Of a stretch of DNA of 64,000 bases, positions 45,101 through 55,170 are shown in pieces. A program made the translations under genes and the position numbers. The notes beneath the pieces were generated by a model. The model searched no databases. It was not told the origin of the DNA and worked only from the letters and a program-made list of their open reading frames with translations. The stretch is from positions 372,001 through 436,000 of the forward strand of contig JARLGU010000019.1 in the NCBI GenBank assembly GCA_031292625.1, given 5' to 3'. Position 1 is the first letter of the stretch. Each line of letters opens with the position of its first letter. Source of the DNA: Capsulimonadaceae bacterium. Its GTDB lineage: Bacteria > Armatimonadota > Armatimonadia > Armatimonadales > Capsulimonadaceae.

Positions 45101-46576
45101 TTACACCAGACTATCGATCAAACCAATCGCGCGGTCGAGGCGTCGAAGACTCCGGTCGCGCCCGAGCACCTCGATCGTCTCGTACAGCCCAGGCCCGAAC
45201 GTCCGCCCGGTCAGCGCGACGCGCACCGGATGAATGACCTCTGCCGGCTTGATCTCAAGCGTTTCGGCAACGCCGCGCACGATCTCTTCAAGACCGGCCG
45301 CAGCCCAATCGGAAAGCGATTCGAACCGCTCGCGTACGCGGCGCAGCTTATCAGCCGCCCCTTCGTTCCGGAACCACTTCTGCACGGCCTTCTCGTCGAA
45401 AACGTACTTGTCATCGTCCAGCAGGAAAAAGTCGGCCAGTTGCGGCGCTTCCGCTAGAGTCTTGATGCGCTCCTGTTCGAGGGCCATCACGCGGCCGATG
45501 TAGTCGATCTCGGCATCCCCCGGCGTCCCGGAAACCAGGCCCGCCGCCTGCAAGTATGGCAGACCGCGACGCGCAAGATCGGTAAGCGGAAGCGCGCGTA
45601 TATAAACGCCGTTGTACCACGCGATCTTGTCGGTATCCAGGATTGCGGGTCGTCCCACCAGGCCCGGCAAGTCGAATCGCTCGATAATCTCTTCCCGGGT
45701 ATACATGTCGCGATCTTCGCCCGTAGACCAGCCAAGCAGCGCCATGAAGTTAAATATTGCCTCGGGAAGGTAACCGTCGCGCTCGTAATTGAGGAACTCC
45801 GCCGACGCCTCCCGTTTGGAAAGTTTGCGCCGGTCCTTGCCCAGAATATTTGTGGCATGCACGAACACTGGATGGGTCCATCCGAACGCCTGATACATCA
45901 GGACATGCCGCGGCGTGCTCGGCAGCCACTCTTCACCCCTGATGACGTGTGTGATCTCCATCAGGTGGTCGTCGACGACGTTCGCCATATGATAGGTCGG
46001 AAAGCCGTCAGACTTCATTAACACGTGGTCGTCGAGGATCCTCGCCTCCCAGCTCATTTCGCCGAAGACGGCATCCGTCCACGTCACGGTTCCCTCGCGC
46101 GGCATCGCGAAGCGCACCACGTACGGCGTCCCCTCGGCTTCGTGTCGGGCGACGTCCTCGGCGGGGAGATCGCGGCAACGCCGGTCATAGCCGGTCGGCA
46201 GGCCGCGCTCGACCTGGTGCTCGCGCAGTTTGTCGAGGCGCTCCTTCGTGCAGTAGCAGCGGTAAGCGTGCCCGGACGCGATCAGCGCTTCGGCGCGCTC
46301 CTTGTAGAGCTCCAGGCGCTGCGACTGGTAGTATGGCCCGAACGGTCCGCCGATATCGGGGCCTTCGTCCCAATCGACGCCGAGCCACTTGAGCGCATGA
46401 AGCTGCGTTTCGATCGCGCCCTCAACAAATCGCTCGCGGTCGGTGTCCTCGATACGAATGAGAAAATCGCCGCCGGAGTGCCTGGCGAAAAGCCAGTTAA
46501 ACAGAGCAGTGCGTATATTGCCGATGTGGGGTTTGCCGGTGGGCGACGGCGCATAACGCACGCGGACCTTAGCCAT
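45101..46576 (-). CDS. gltX: Glutamyl-tRNA synthetase
   Basis: Class I synthetase, 491 residues. Catalytic motifs are SPTGKPHIGN (HIGH, about 9-20) and DRRKLSKREAS (KMSKS-like, about 252-262). ATG 46574-46576 follows SD AAGGAAG; a frame 10 codons longer is a shadow. Because gatA and gatB are also in this window, it may charge both tRNA-Glu and tRNA-Gln (non-discriminating), with the amidotransferase converting Glu-tRNA-Gln. That is inferred from context. Confidence 0.95.
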   Translation of the reverse strand: MAKVRVRYAPSPTGKPHIGNIRTALFNWLFARHSGGDFLIRIEDTDRERFVEGAIETQLHALKWLGVDWDEGPDIGGPFGPYYQSQRLELYKERAEALIASGHAYRCYCTKERLDKLREHQVERGLPTGYDRRCRDLPAEDVARHEAEGTPYVVRFAMPREGTVTWTDAVFGEMSWEARILDDHVLMKSDGFPTYHMANVVDDHLMEITHVIRGEEWLPSTPRHVLMYQAFGWTHPVFVHATNILGKDRRKLSKREASAEFLNYERDGYLPEAIFNFMALLGWSTGEDRDMYTREEIIERFDLPGLVGRPAILDTDKIAWYNGVYIRALPLTDLARRGLPYLQAAGLVSGTPGDAEIDYIGRVMALEQERIKTLAEAPQLADFFLLDDDKYVFDEKAVQKWFRNEGAADKLRRVRERFESLSDWAAAGLEEIVRGVAETLEIKPAEVIHPVRVALTGRTFGPGLYETIEVLGRDRSLRRLDRAIGLIDSLV

Positions 46577-46895
46577 TATAACTTCCTTAGGAGAACATCT
46601 TGCCATCGAGCACGCAGACGTGCCCGCTCAGGGTAATTTAGCATGTTTCCCCGCTGGAAGTCAATGGCGAATGCGGAGACCGGTCGCGTCATAGCCGGCC
46701 TGAGCGGCAAGCGCCAATGTCGCGCCGAACCATCCTGTCGCTTCCGGTCCCCGCCGCGCCCTCCTATGGCGCGATCAGTAGGGGGCGGATCTCAGCTCGC
46801 GCCGCCCGGCGATTGCCTCCCGGCCGCCGGGTCGGGTATCATACGCGCCAGACGCGAGCGCCCTCGGCGAGGGTTGCGGACAGGGATACGCTAAC
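46577..46895. promoter_or_regulatory. Divergent intergenic region between gltX and pheA
   Basis: About 320 bp without a believable gene. A minus-strand TGCTAAATT (about 46638-46646) is a plausible extended -10 for gltX, and a + strand TATCAT (46837-46842) for pheA. The rest is GC-rich with no clear repeat. Confidence 0.4.
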
Positions 46896-47969
46896 ATGAG
46901 CTTGAACGATTTGCGGACAAGGATTGATGAGGTCGACGCCAAACTGGTCGAGTTGCTGAACGAACGATCGGAGATTTCGATCGAGGTCGGCCGACGCAAG
47001 GCGAACACGACCGAAACCAGGTGGTTTGCGCCCGAGCGCGAGCGGGAAATCTTCCAGCATCTCGAAGATTTGCGCGAGAAGACATCCGGTGCGATCGGCA
47101 AGGACGCGCTCCACGCCATCTACCGCGAGATTCTGTCGTCGTCACGCGCGCTGCAAAAGCAGCTTACAATCGCGTACTGGGGCCCGGCCGGTTCCTACAC
47201 GCACATGGCCGCGACCAGCAAGTTCGGTTCCTCCTCCGATTTCCTTTCGTGCAACAGCATTCTCGAAGTCTTCTCCGCCGTCGAACACACCCGCGCGGAT
47301 TATGGCGTCATCCCGGTCGAGAACAGCGTCGAAGGCGTCGTGCACTACACGCTCGATTCGCTGCAGCTCACGAAGCTGAAGATTTGCGCGGAAATCTATG
47401 TCCCGATCACGCACAACCTGCTCACTACCGCAACCGAGCTTAGCGAAATCCAGCGCGTCTACACCGGCCCGCAGCCATTAGGGCAATGCCGCAACTGGCT
47501 TGGCGAAAACCTCCCGGGCGTCGAATTCGTTGAGATCATGCCTACGACCCGCGCGGTCGAGCGCGCGACCGGCGATCCGGAGGGCGCGGCAATAGCCAGC
47601 GTGCTCGCCGCCGAAATCTATTCCATCCCCGTCCGCGTCGAACATATCGAGGACGATCCGCGCAACACGACGCGGTTCCTGGTGGTCGGGGAGAACGAAC
47701 CGCCGCCAACCGGACGCGATAAGACCAGCGTCCTCTTCGCCGTGCGCAACGAACCCGGCGGCCTTGCGCGCGCGCTATGCGCCTTCGAGGACAACGGCGT
47801 CAACCTGTCGATGATCACCTCGCGACCGTCAAAGCACACGCCGTGGGACTATGTGCAGTTCGTCGACCTGCAAGGCCACGAACGCGACGACAAAGTGAAC
47901 GCCGCGCTTGAGGAGCTCAAAACACAGGCGTTGTTCGTCTCCGTCCTCGGCTCCTACCCCGAAGCATGA
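46896..47969 (+). CDS. pheA: Bifunctional chorismate mutase / prephenate dehydratase
   Basis: A 357-residue fusion: N-terminal AroQ chorismate mutase (about 1-85, LRTRIDEVDAKLVELLNERS), prephenate dehydratase (about 90-270, YWGPAGSYTHMAA; VIPVENSVEGVV; TTRFLVVG) and a C-terminal ACT domain for phenylalanine feedback (NEPGGLARALCAFEDNGVNL). Catalyses chorismate to phenylpyruvate. SD CAGGGA. Overlaps the following dapF by ATGA. Confidence 0.96.
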   Translation: MSLNDLRTRIDEVDAKLVELLNERSEISIEVGRRKANTTETRWFAPEREREIFQHLEDLREKTSGAIGKDALHAIYREILSSSRALQKQLTIAYWGPAGSYTHMAATSKFGSSSDFLSCNSILEVFSAVEHTRADYGVIPVENSVEGVVHYTLDSLQLTKLKICAEIYVPITHNLLTTATELSEIQRVYTGPQPLGQCRNWLGENLPGVEFVEIMPTTRAVERATGDPEGAAIASVLAAEIYSIPVRVEHIEDDPRNTTRFLVVGENEPPPTGRDKTSVLFAVRNEPGGLARALCAFEDNGVNLSMITSRPSKHTPWDYVQFVDLQGHERDDKVNAALEELKTQALFVSVLGSYPEA

Positions 47970-48817
47970 TCGAGTTTTCCAAATACCAGGGCGTCGGCAA
48001 CGATTTCGTAGTGGTCGCCCTGGACGACGTCTCGTCGAGAGACCTACCCGCGCTGGCGCGAACGCTTTGCGAGCGCCGGTTTGGCGTCGGTTCCGACGGC
48101 CTGCTCGTGATCGGCCAGGCTCCCGGCGGTCTGGCGTTCCGCATGTTTAACCCCGACGGGAGCGAGGATATGTGCGGCAACGGCCTGCGCTGCTCCATGC
48201 TCTGGGCGCACCGAGCCGGGCTGGTATCGGAGGGCGAATCTCTTCTGGTGCACGGCTTCGACGGCAACCGCGCCGCGACGCTAAATGCCGTCGAGGACGA
48301 CGCCCGCCGCGCCATCGTGACCGTCGAGATGGGTGTCGCCAGCTTCCGGCCGGAGAGCGTTCCTTTCGCCGGCCCGACCGACGGCGGCGCGCCCCCTCGT
48401 GCCTCTTTAAGCATCGACGGCCGCACCGTCGAGTTTTATCCGCTCTCCACCGGCTCAGCGCATGCCGTAGTTTTCGGCGACGACCCACTGCCCGAAGAGC
48501 TGTTCACGAAGCTCAGTCCCCTTATCGAGAATCACCCCTGGTTCCCGGAGCGCACGAGCGTTATGTGGACGAACCCCGACGGCAAAGGCCGCTATGCGGT
48601 GCGGATCTGGGAACGCGCAGCCGGCGAGACGCTCGGTTGCGGCACCGGCGAAACCGCGATCGCCGCTGCCGCCTGGGAGTCGGGACGCGTCGATCGGGCT
48701 CAGCCCATCACGGTAAAATCGAAAGGCGGCGAGCTGAAGTTCAGTTTGAAATCAGGCAGCCTGCTGATGACCGGTCCGGCGGAGTGGGTATTCGATGGGC
48801 GAACCATCGTGAGCTAG
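47966..48817 (+). CDS. dapF: Diaminopimelate epimerase family protein (copy 2)
   Basis: A 283-residue DapF paralogue. N-terminal EFSKYQGVGNDFVVV; catalytic Cys pair in DMCGNGLRCSML (about 70-81) and GCGTGETAIAAA (about 222-233). Both cysteines are conserved, so it could be a true epimerase or a related racemase. It is coupled to pheA by a 4-base overlap, not to lysine genes. It differs in sequence throughout from copy 1 at 13.2 kb, so is not a recent duplicate. Confidence 0.9.
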   Translation: MIEFSKYQGVGNDFVVVALDDVSSRDLPALARTLCERRFGVGSDGLLVIGQAPGGLAFRMFNPDGSEDMCGNGLRCSMLWAHRAGLVSEGESLLVHGFDGNRAATLNAVEDDARRAIVTVEMGVASFRPESVPFAGPTDGGAPPRASLSIDGRTVEFYPLSTGSAHAVVFGDDPLPEELFTKLSPLIENHPWFPERTSVMWTNPDGKGRYAVRIWERAAGETLGCGTGETAIAAAAWESGRVDRAQPITVKSKGGELKFSLKSGSLLMTGPAEWVFDGRTIVS

Positions 48818-48881
48818 CGCGATATGCGCGATGCGGCATGAGAATGCCGAGGCGATCCAGGACCGCTCGGGCCGCGCCGAC

Positions 48882-50204
48882 CTACCCTACTACGGCAGCC
48901 TTATCGCCGGTGGCGACGCGGTGGAGGCTGATCACGATGCCGCGGGCGCGAATGGCGTAGGCGAGGTTCGGGACGGCCACGATGCCTTCGTCATCCACAA
49001 GAACCGGCCAGCTCCTGCGATCGTCGCGCGGGATTTTGGCGTCGGTAAAGATGTCCTGCAGCTTTCGCGTCCCGACCGTCATCTTCAGCTTGTCGCCGCT
49101 GCGCCATGTCCGCACACGCAGGCTATCGGGATCGACGCCCTCCGGCAACTCCTCGACGCGCACGACCCAGGTCAGGAACGAGACCGGTACATCGAGCGGC
49201 AGGGCGACATCCAGGTCGATCGCCTCATTCGGCTTTGGGGCGCGGCGCATCGAAATCGACGCCGCATCGCCGCACACGAGCCAATCCGCGCCGGGCAGCA
49301 TCATCACAAACGACGTACCGGCGCTTTCTCGAATCCGCTCGACCATCTCGTGGCTAATATCGGTGAGCTGCAGATCCTCGCGCATCTCGCGAATATGCTC
49401 GCGCAAAATACGGCGCTGCAAGGCAACCGGCTCCGCGAGCAGATCCAGCACGGGGATATCCGGCCGTTCAGCCAGCCAGCGGCGCGTGATCTCTTGCAGG
49501 TAGTCGCTTTCCGCCGACGCGATTTCCGATAGGCGTATCAGACTCGAGCGGACGGATTCGTTAAAGCGGCGCTCCAAATAGGGGATCAGCTCCTTGCGAA
49601 TATTGTTGCGCGCATATAATGAGCTGTAGTTGGACGAATCCCGGCGCGGCTCCAGGCCGTTGTCCTCGCAATAGAATTCGATCTCCTCGCGAGAGACGTC
49701 CAGAAGCGGCCGAACGTAAGGCGGCCTGCAGTACGGGATTCCCTTCAGGCCATCCGTTCCCGTGCCGCGCACGATATTGAGCAGCATCGTCTCGATCCGG
49801 TCGTCCCTGTTGTGCGCGGTGGCAATACACCGCGCGCCCACTTCGGCGGCGACCTCTTCCAGATAGGCGTATCGCACACGACGCGCGGCCATCTGGGAGC
49901 TGCCCTTCTCGACCTTCTTTATGCTGGGGACATTGCGGTAGGTGTACGAAAGTGGAACATCGAGCTCTTTGCAGAGCCCGCGCACATACGCGACATCGGC
50001 CTCCGCTTCCGGTCCACGGAAGCCGTGGTTTAGATGCGCGGCGTGGATCTGAACACCCTTCGTTTTGAGCGCATGGAGCAGAGCCGTCGAATCGGGACCG
50101 CCGGAGACGGCAACAAGCACGAGATCGCCAGGACCAAAGAGTCCGTGCGTCTCAATCGTGCGATCGAGCGTTTCCACAAGCGCCATGCCGGGACTGTACT
50201 TCAC
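48882..50204 (-). CDS. tilS: tRNA(Ile)-lysidine synthetase
   Basis: Modifies C34 of tRNA-Ile(CAU) to lysidine; 440 residues. N-terminal PP-loop ATPase (VLVAVSGGPDSTALLHAL) with HLNHGFRG and ATAHNRDDRIETMLLNI. C-terminal TilS substrate-binding domains end in IPRDDRRSWPVLVDDEGIVA. Essential in most bacteria. GTG start at 50202-50204. Confidence 0.95.
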   Translation of the reverse strand: MKYSPGMALVETLDRTIETHGLFGPGDLVLVAVSGGPDSTALLHALKTKGVQIHAAHLNHGFRGPEAEADVAYVRGLCKELDVPLSYTYRNVPSIKKVEKGSSQMAARRVRYAYLEEVAAEVGARCIATAHNRDDRIETMLLNIVRGTGTDGLKGIPYCRPPYVRPLLDVSREEIEFYCEDNGLEPRRDSSNYSSLYARNNIRKELIPYLERRFNESVRSSLIRLSEIASAESDYLQEITRRWLAERPDIPVLDLLAEPVALQRRILREHIREMREDLQLTDISHEMVERIRESAGTSFVMMLPGADWLVCGDAASISMRRAPKPNEAIDLDVALPLDVPVSFLTWVVRVEELPEGVDPDSLRVRTWRSGDKLKMTVGTRKLQDIFTDAKIPRDDRRSWPVLVDDEGIVAVPNLAYAIRARGIVISLHRVATGDKAAVVG

Positions 50205-50345
50205 TGTACAAGCATTCCTTCCAGCGCGTCCTGCTCGTGCCGGATGTCACAATTCGATCTCGGCCGCGCATGAGCGCAACCGGGTAATCTCGACGGCGAG
50301 CCCCCCCATTGCAGTTGACGAGTTAGGTATCGCTTGATGAGTCTT

Positions 50346-51785
50346 CTATGAACCAATGCGCTCCTTGAGGAGCTTGTTGACCAGATCCGGCCTCGCCTGC
50401 CCTTTCGTCGCCTTCATGACCTGGCCCACGAGGAACCCGATCGATTTATCGTTGCCCGCTTTGATCTTCGCAACGACATCCGTATTGGCGCTTAGCACCT
50501 TATCGATTTCGGTGGTTAGCGCTCCCTCATCGGAAACCACGCTAATACCGCGAGCATCGATAATCTGCTGTGCATCCTTGCCGGTCGCGAACATCTCTTC
50601 CAGAACGGACTTGGCGATCGTGTTTGTAATCTTACCCGAATCACGCAGTTTGAGGAGAGCGCCGAGCTGATCCGGCGCGATCTTAACGTCGGTAATATCG
50701 CCTCCGGATGCGTTCACAAGGCGCATCAAGTCGCCGGTCACATAATTCGCGACCGCCTTGGCATCCGCCCCGCTCTTCGACGCCGCCTCGAAATAGTCGG
50801 CCACTGCGCGGCTTCCGGTCAGCACTTCGGCGTCGTAAGGCCGTAGATCGTACTCGGCAATAAAGCGCTCCCGCTTGGCATCGGGAAGTTCAGGCAGTTC
50901 CGAGCGCCATCGTTCAATGTCCGCATCGTCGAAATGCAGCGGGATCAAATCGGGCTCGGGGAAGTAGCGATACTCCTGCTCCTCTTCCTTGAAGCGCATG
51001 TGGTACGTCTTCCCGCTCGCATCGTTCCAGCCCATGGTCTCCTGACGCACGACGATCCCGTGATCGAGCATGTCTGCCTGGCGGTCTAGCTCGTAAGCGA
51101 TGCCACGTTCTACCGCACGGAATGAGTTCAGGTTCTTCAGCTCCGTCTTGGTGCCGTAGACGTCCGCGCCCTCCAGGCGTACGGATACGTTCGGCTCGGC
51201 GCGCAAGTGCCCCTCTTCCATTTTGCCGTCGGATACGCCAAGGTAGACCAGGATCGCGCGCAGCTTTTCGATATAGGCCTTTGCCTCAGCCGGCGACGTA
51301 ATGTCCGGCGGAAACTCCGTGACGATTTCCATCAGCGGAACGCCGCTCCTGTTGTAGTCGATCTCGCTCTCGTTGCCGCCTGCGTGAACGAGCTTGCCGG
51401 TATCCTCTTCCAGGTGAACGCGGCGAATATGGATGCGCTTCGTCGAACCGTCGTCGATGGTGATATCCAGCCAACCGTTCTGACCGATCGGGTTCTCGTA
51501 CTGGGAGATCTGGTACCCCTTGGGCAGGTCGGGATAGAAGTAATTCTTCCGCGCGAAAAGGCAGTCGCGCGAAATCTCGCAGTTGAGTGCGAGCGACGCC
51601 TTAACAACCAGCTCAACCGCCGTGCGATTGGGCACCGGCAACGATCCCGGCAGGCCGAGGCAAACCGGACATGTGCGCGTGTTGGATGCGCCGCCAAAAT
51701 CGTTGGCGCAGCCGCAGAACATTTTGCTCTCCGTCAAGAGCTCGGCATGGCATTCCATGCCCACAACAGATTCGTATTTACTCAT
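50346..51785 (-). CDS. gatB: Aspartyl/glutamyl-tRNA amidotransferase subunit B
   Basis: A 479-residue subunit that phosphorylates the misacylated tRNA and binds it. Signature segments are [56 protein letters not shown] and the C-terminal YqeY-like helical tail. The Cys-rich zinc site (C-x-C...CPVC) is intact. Separated from gatA by an intramembrane protease gene. Confidence 0.96.
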   Translation of the reverse strand: MSKYESVVGMECHAELLTESKMFCGCANDFGGASNTRTCPVCLGLPGSLPVPNRTAVELVVKASLALNCEISRDCLFARKNYFYPDLPKGYQISQYENPIGQNGWLDITIDDGSTKRIHIRRVHLEEDTGKLVHAGGNESEIDYNRSGVPLMEIVTEFPPDITSPAEAKAYIEKLRAILVYLGVSDGKMEEGHLRAEPNVSVRLEGADVYGTKTELKNLNSFRAVERGIAYELDRQADMLDHGIVVRQETMGWNDASGKTYHMRFKEEEQEYRYFPEPDLIPLHFDDADIERWRSELPELPDAKRERFIAEYDLRPYDAEVLTGSRAVADYFEAASKSGADAKAVANYVTGDLMRLVNASGGDITDVKIAPDQLGALLKLRDSGKITNTIAKSVLEEMFATGKDAQQIIDARGISVVSDEGALTTEIDKVLSANTDVVAKIKAGNDKSIGFLVGQVMKATKGQARPDLVNKLLKERIGS

Positions 51786-51835
51786 ATCTTATCCCTAACG
51801 AATGCGCGATCTCTGCACACGCGGTAATGCCCTGG

Positions 51836-52768
51836 CTAACCGTCACTTGGAACGGGCGAAGGAACCGCACGCCAGCGTCCGGAGCGCGCCGTCACTATCA
51901 GTAGCGCAAACGCCGCGACCGAACAGACGCATAGCGTCACGATGCCCGCTTCCGGGCCAAACGCGCCGCCCGTAATCCACGCGGGTCCCGTCAGATGAGC
52001 CACCGAAAACGAGCCCATCAGGTTCGTGCCTGACACCGGCACGCCATAGTACGGGCCCAGAAAGAAGTTCCAGGCCCAGTGAATTCCGATCGGCATCCAT
52101 AATCGCCGCGTCGCGAGATACGCCGCGCCGAGCAGCAAACCGGCTTCAACCGCGATGAACAAAGTCGCGCGAAGCTGCAGAGCCAGCGGTTCGTGTTGCA
52201 CATTGACCAGATGCATCGCGCCGAAGATCAGCGACGACGCAATCAGCCCTGTTGCGGTTCCCCACTGACGCTCAAATTCCGCTAGCATGTAACCGCGAAA
52301 GATCGTCTCTTCGGAGATCGCGATCATCAAACAAAATACTGCAGCGGGCCACGCGACGTACCCCGCGTGCCGCGCGACCGTATGCATATGTCCTGTCATC
52401 GACAGAATGCCGACCACCACGGAGATCAATCCGCAGCCGATCACCAGGCCAATCAGCGTCTCGAAAACCATCCCCCGCGCGTCGAACCCCGCTCCAACGA
52501 GCGGCTTGTGCTGCACGAAGCCGATCATGATCCCTAAGGCAACAAGCGCCGCAAAAGCGAACGACGCTTCTTCGCCAATCGCCCACGCGAGCGATCGAAA
52601 GCGCACGAGCGGATGCAAAATATACAGGGTCATCACGCCGGGACAACACAGCGTGACCCAGAGAACCGCATACAAGAAGAGCCCCTGCGGCTGGCGCTCC
52701 CAAATCGATGGCTTTGCGGGTGAAACGACCGGCTTAGCGGGCGCGCTTTCGTCCAAGGGACACTCCAT
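51836..52768 (-). CDS. CPBP family intramembrane glutamic protease
   Basis: A 310-residue polytopic protein with about eight hydrophobic helices. The CPBP/Abi motifs are EETIFRGYML (EExxxR, about 170-179), FGAMHLVN (FxxxH) and the third motif HWAWNFFLG (HxxxN). These proteins cleave prenylated or small membrane substrates (type II CAAX protease relatives). ATG 52766-52768 overlaps the gatA stop as TAATG. It is embedded between gatA and gatB. Confidence 0.87.
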   Translation of the reverse strand: MECPLDESAPAKPVVSPAKPSIWERQPQGLFLYAVLWVTLCCPGVMTLYILHPLVRFRSLAWAIGEEASFAFAALVALGIMIGFVQHKPLVGAGFDARGMVFETLIGLVIGCGLISVVVGILSMTGHMHTVARHAGYVAWPAAVFCLMIAISEETIFRGYMLAEFERQWGTATGLIASSLIFGAMHLVNVQHEPLALQLRATLFIAVEAGLLLGAAYLATRRLWMPIGIHWAWNFFLGPYYGVPVSGTNLMGSFSVAHLTGPAWITGGAFGPEAGIVTLCVCSVAAFALLIVTARSGRWRAVPSPVPSDG

Positions 52769-54243
52769 TAAAGCGCGGCGCGACGGCCGTGCCACTCGCT
52801 CGCCTGCTCGTACGTGTAGGCGACCCGCAGCAGAGTCTCCTCCGAGAACGCGGGACCAATCAGCTGCAAGCCAATCGGGAGGCCCTCAGATGAGAACCCG
52901 CAGGGCAGCGAAATGGCGGGCAAGCCTGCCATATTAATCGGGATCGTCAGGATGTCGGAAAGCTTCATTTCCAGCGGATCGTCGGTCTTTTCCCCGATCT
53001 TGAATGCGGGCGTCGGCGCGGTCGGCGTAATCAGCGCATCGAAGCGGCTGAAGGCATTGTCGAAATCTTGCTTGATCAACGTCCGCACCTTTTGCGCTTT
53101 CAAATAAAACGCATCGTAGTAACCCGCGCTCAAGGCGTACGTGCCAATCATGATACGCTGTTTGACCTCGGGGCCAAATCCCTCTTCGCGCGTGCGCTTG
53201 AAAAGCTCCAGCGGGGTCGACGCCCGCTCCGTGCGGTGGCCGAACCGGACGCCATCGTAGCGCGCGAGATTCGACGACGCCTCCGCGGGCGCGATAATAT
53301 AGTATGTCGCCAGCGCGTACTCGGTCACCGGCAGCGAGCACTCCTCGACAATCGCGCCAAGCTCCTGCAGCTTCTCCGCCGCCTTGCGGACGCTCGCGGC
53401 CACTTCATCCGAGACGCCCTTCGCAAAGTATTCCGCCGGGACACCCAGGCGAAGCCCCTTGACATTCGCCACGCAGGCCTTCGTGTAATCGGGCACCTCC
53501 GTCTTGACGCTGGTGCTGTCGAGCGCGTCGTGACCGCTGATCAGGCTGAGCAACAGCGCGTTATCGTATACGGTCTTCGTGATCGGACCGATCTGATCGA
53601 GCGACGATGCGAAGGCCACCAGCCCATAGCGGGACACGCGGCCATAGGTCGGCTTGAGGCCGACAACGCCGCAAAACGATGCCGGCTGTCGAATCGAGCC
53701 GCCGGTGTCCGAGCCAAGCGCCCAAAACGCCTCGCCCGCCGCCACGGATGCGGTGCTGCCGCCCGACGAACCGCCGGGAACGCGAGATAAATCCCATGGG
53801 TTATGGGTGACGAAAAAGGCGCTGTTCTCGGTGCTCGACCCCATCGCGAACTCGTCGAGGTTGACTTTGCCGACGAACGGCGTCCCGGCCGCCGACAATT
53901 TCTCGACAACGGTCGCGTTGTACGGCGGGATGAATCCCTTTAGGATCTTGCTCGAACAGGTCGTCTCAACGCCGTCGGTACATAGGTTGTCCTTCAGCGC
54001 AAGCGGCACGCCTTCGCCGGGGCGCAGCTTCTCGCCCGCGGCGATTCGCGCGTCGACCGCGTCGGCCTTGCGTCGCGCCCCTTCCGGCAGAACGGTCACG
54101 AACGCCTTGACACGCTCCTCGACGGAATCGATGCGTCCCAGCACGGCATCCGTCAGTTCCCGCGCCGACACGTCGCCGGCGACCAGCTTCTCATGCGCTT
54201 CCCGCGCGCTCAGTTCATAGAGTTGCAATCGATCTGCTCCCAT
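52768..54243 (-). CDS. gatA: Aspartyl/glutamyl-tRNA amidotransferase subunit A
   Basis: The amidase subunit, 491 residues: it hydrolyses glutamine and passes ammonia to GatB. Ser-cisSer-Lys triad in VPLALKDNL (Lys about 84), [10 protein letters not shown] (about 156-165) and [12 protein letters not shown]. GatC is not in the window. Neighbours: CPBP protease and gatB downstream; upstream is the PIN toxin. Confidence 0.97.
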   Translation of the reverse strand: MGADRLQLYELSAREAHEKLVAGDVSARELTDAVLGRIDSVEERVKAFVTVLPEGARRKADAVDARIAAGEKLRPGEGVPLALKDNLCTDGVETTCSSKILKGFIPPYNATVVEKLSAAGTPFVGKVNLDEFAMGSSTENSAFFVTHNPWDLSRVPGGSSGGSTASVAAGEAFWALGSDTGGSIRQPASFCGVVGLKPTYGRVSRYGLVAFASSLDQIGPITKTVYDNALLLSLISGHDALDSTSVKTEVPDYTKACVANVKGLRLGVPAEYFAKGVSDEVAASVRKAAEKLQELGAIVEECSLPVTEYALATYYIIAPAEASSNLARYDGVRFGHRTERASTPLELFKRTREEGFGPEVKQRIMIGTYALSAGYYDAFYLKAQKVRTLIKQDFDNAFSRFDALITPTAPTPAFKIGEKTDDPLEMKLSDILTIPINMAGLPAISLPCGFSSEGLPIGLQLIGPAFSEETLLRVAYTYEQASEWHGRRAAL

Positions 54244-54325
54244 TCAGACTCCCTCGCCAGCCTCGTAAGAGGCTTGGCTAAGGGCACACTTTACTCGCGG
54301 GCGATATTTGCCGCTATGCGAAATA

Positions 54326-54775
54326 CTAACCCAATTCGGCGGGGCTGACCGCGGCGAGGCCGCGAAAGCGCCGAAAATCTTTGACGTTGAACGTCAATAT
54401 GTTGCCAATGCCGTGCGCCAGCGCCCACGCGGCGTGCCTGGCATCGTGAACATGCGCACCGGCGACCCCGTAGGAATACACAACCCGTCGCCACGTATCG
54501 TACATACCATCTGGATCAGCGAGAACGACAAAAAGACCTTCGATCACATCGAGCTGTCTTGCTGCATCGTGAACACTAAGACCGTATACACCCGGCGGCT
54601 TTGCGTCGAGAGGTCGAGTGGCAACGTTCCAAAATTCAGCGACGACTTGAACGCTAATAACAAGAGAATCCCCGCGCTCTCTAATACGATCTATAGCCGC
54701 CACAACCATCGGATGCTGCACATCTCCCTTGTTTATGGCGCGCAGCACTACATTTGTGTCCACAAGGAAACGCAT
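54326..54775 (-). CDS. PIN-domain toxin (VapC-like)
   Basis: A 149-residue PIN RNase. Acidic residues expected for metal binding are visible: Asp in FLVDTNVVLRA (about 6), Glu in VVAEFWNVATRP (about 46), Asp in HVHDARHAAWAL (about 108) and Asp in NVKDFRRF (about 131). It overlaps the antitoxin gene by ATGA. Likely a type II toxin acting on RNA (tRNA or mRNA). Confidence 0.85.
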   Translation of the reverse strand: MRFLVDTNVVLRAINKGDVQHPMVVAAIDRIRERGDSLVISVQVVAEFWNVATRPLDAKPPGVYGLSVHDAARQLDVIEGLFVVLADPDGMYDTWRRVVYSYGVAGAHVHDARHAAWALAHGIGNILTFNVKDFRRFRGLAAVSPAELG

Positions 54776-55089
54776 CAGTCGTGATCGGCGTAGAGAGCAT
54801 CGCTCGTCAACGCTTCGTCAGGAATTGAAGGCCCCAAAGGAGCAGCCGCTTCGATATCCTTCAAGGCATTTCTAAACTGTTCCAATGTTGGCTCCGGATA
54901 CTTGGACCAATCGATCGGCTCCGCGGCCGGCAAAGGCAACAACCCCTCTTCCCGCGCCGCCTTTCTGACCAAGGTCTCGAACGCGGCCGTCTGGGAAACC
55001 CCCATGTGCTCGGCAAGCTCGGCAAAGAGCTTGCGCGCCACCGGAGTCACGCGCATATTGAGAACCTTGTACTCGGAACGCCTGGCCAT
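54775..55089 (-). CDS. Antitoxin of the PIN toxin pair
   Basis: A 104-residue protein. The N-terminal helical part (KVLNMRVTPVARKLFAELAE then MGVSQTAAFETLVRKAARE) looks like a DNA-binding ribbon-helix-helix or similar dimer. A C-terminal tail (IDWSKYPEPTLEQFRNALKD) likely threads into the toxin. It precedes the toxin gene with a 4-base overlap, the standard order. Confidence 0.75.
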   Translation of the reverse strand: MARRSEYKVLNMRVTPVARKLFAELAEHMGVSQTAAFETLVRKAAREEGLLPLPAAEPIDWSKYPEPTLEQFRNALKDIEAAAPLGPSIPDEALTSDALYADHD

Positions 55090-55170
55090 GATGGTTTCTC
55101 CTTCAATTACATTTTAGCAGAAACCCTATCGATTCGCGCCCGAAGTGCTATGCACTTACATATGCACGTC

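Noticed and set aside
54326-55089. Mobile-element origin of the PIN toxin-antitoxin pair
   Set aside because: No flanking repeats, integrase or tRNA site; it lies neatly between gatA and guaA.
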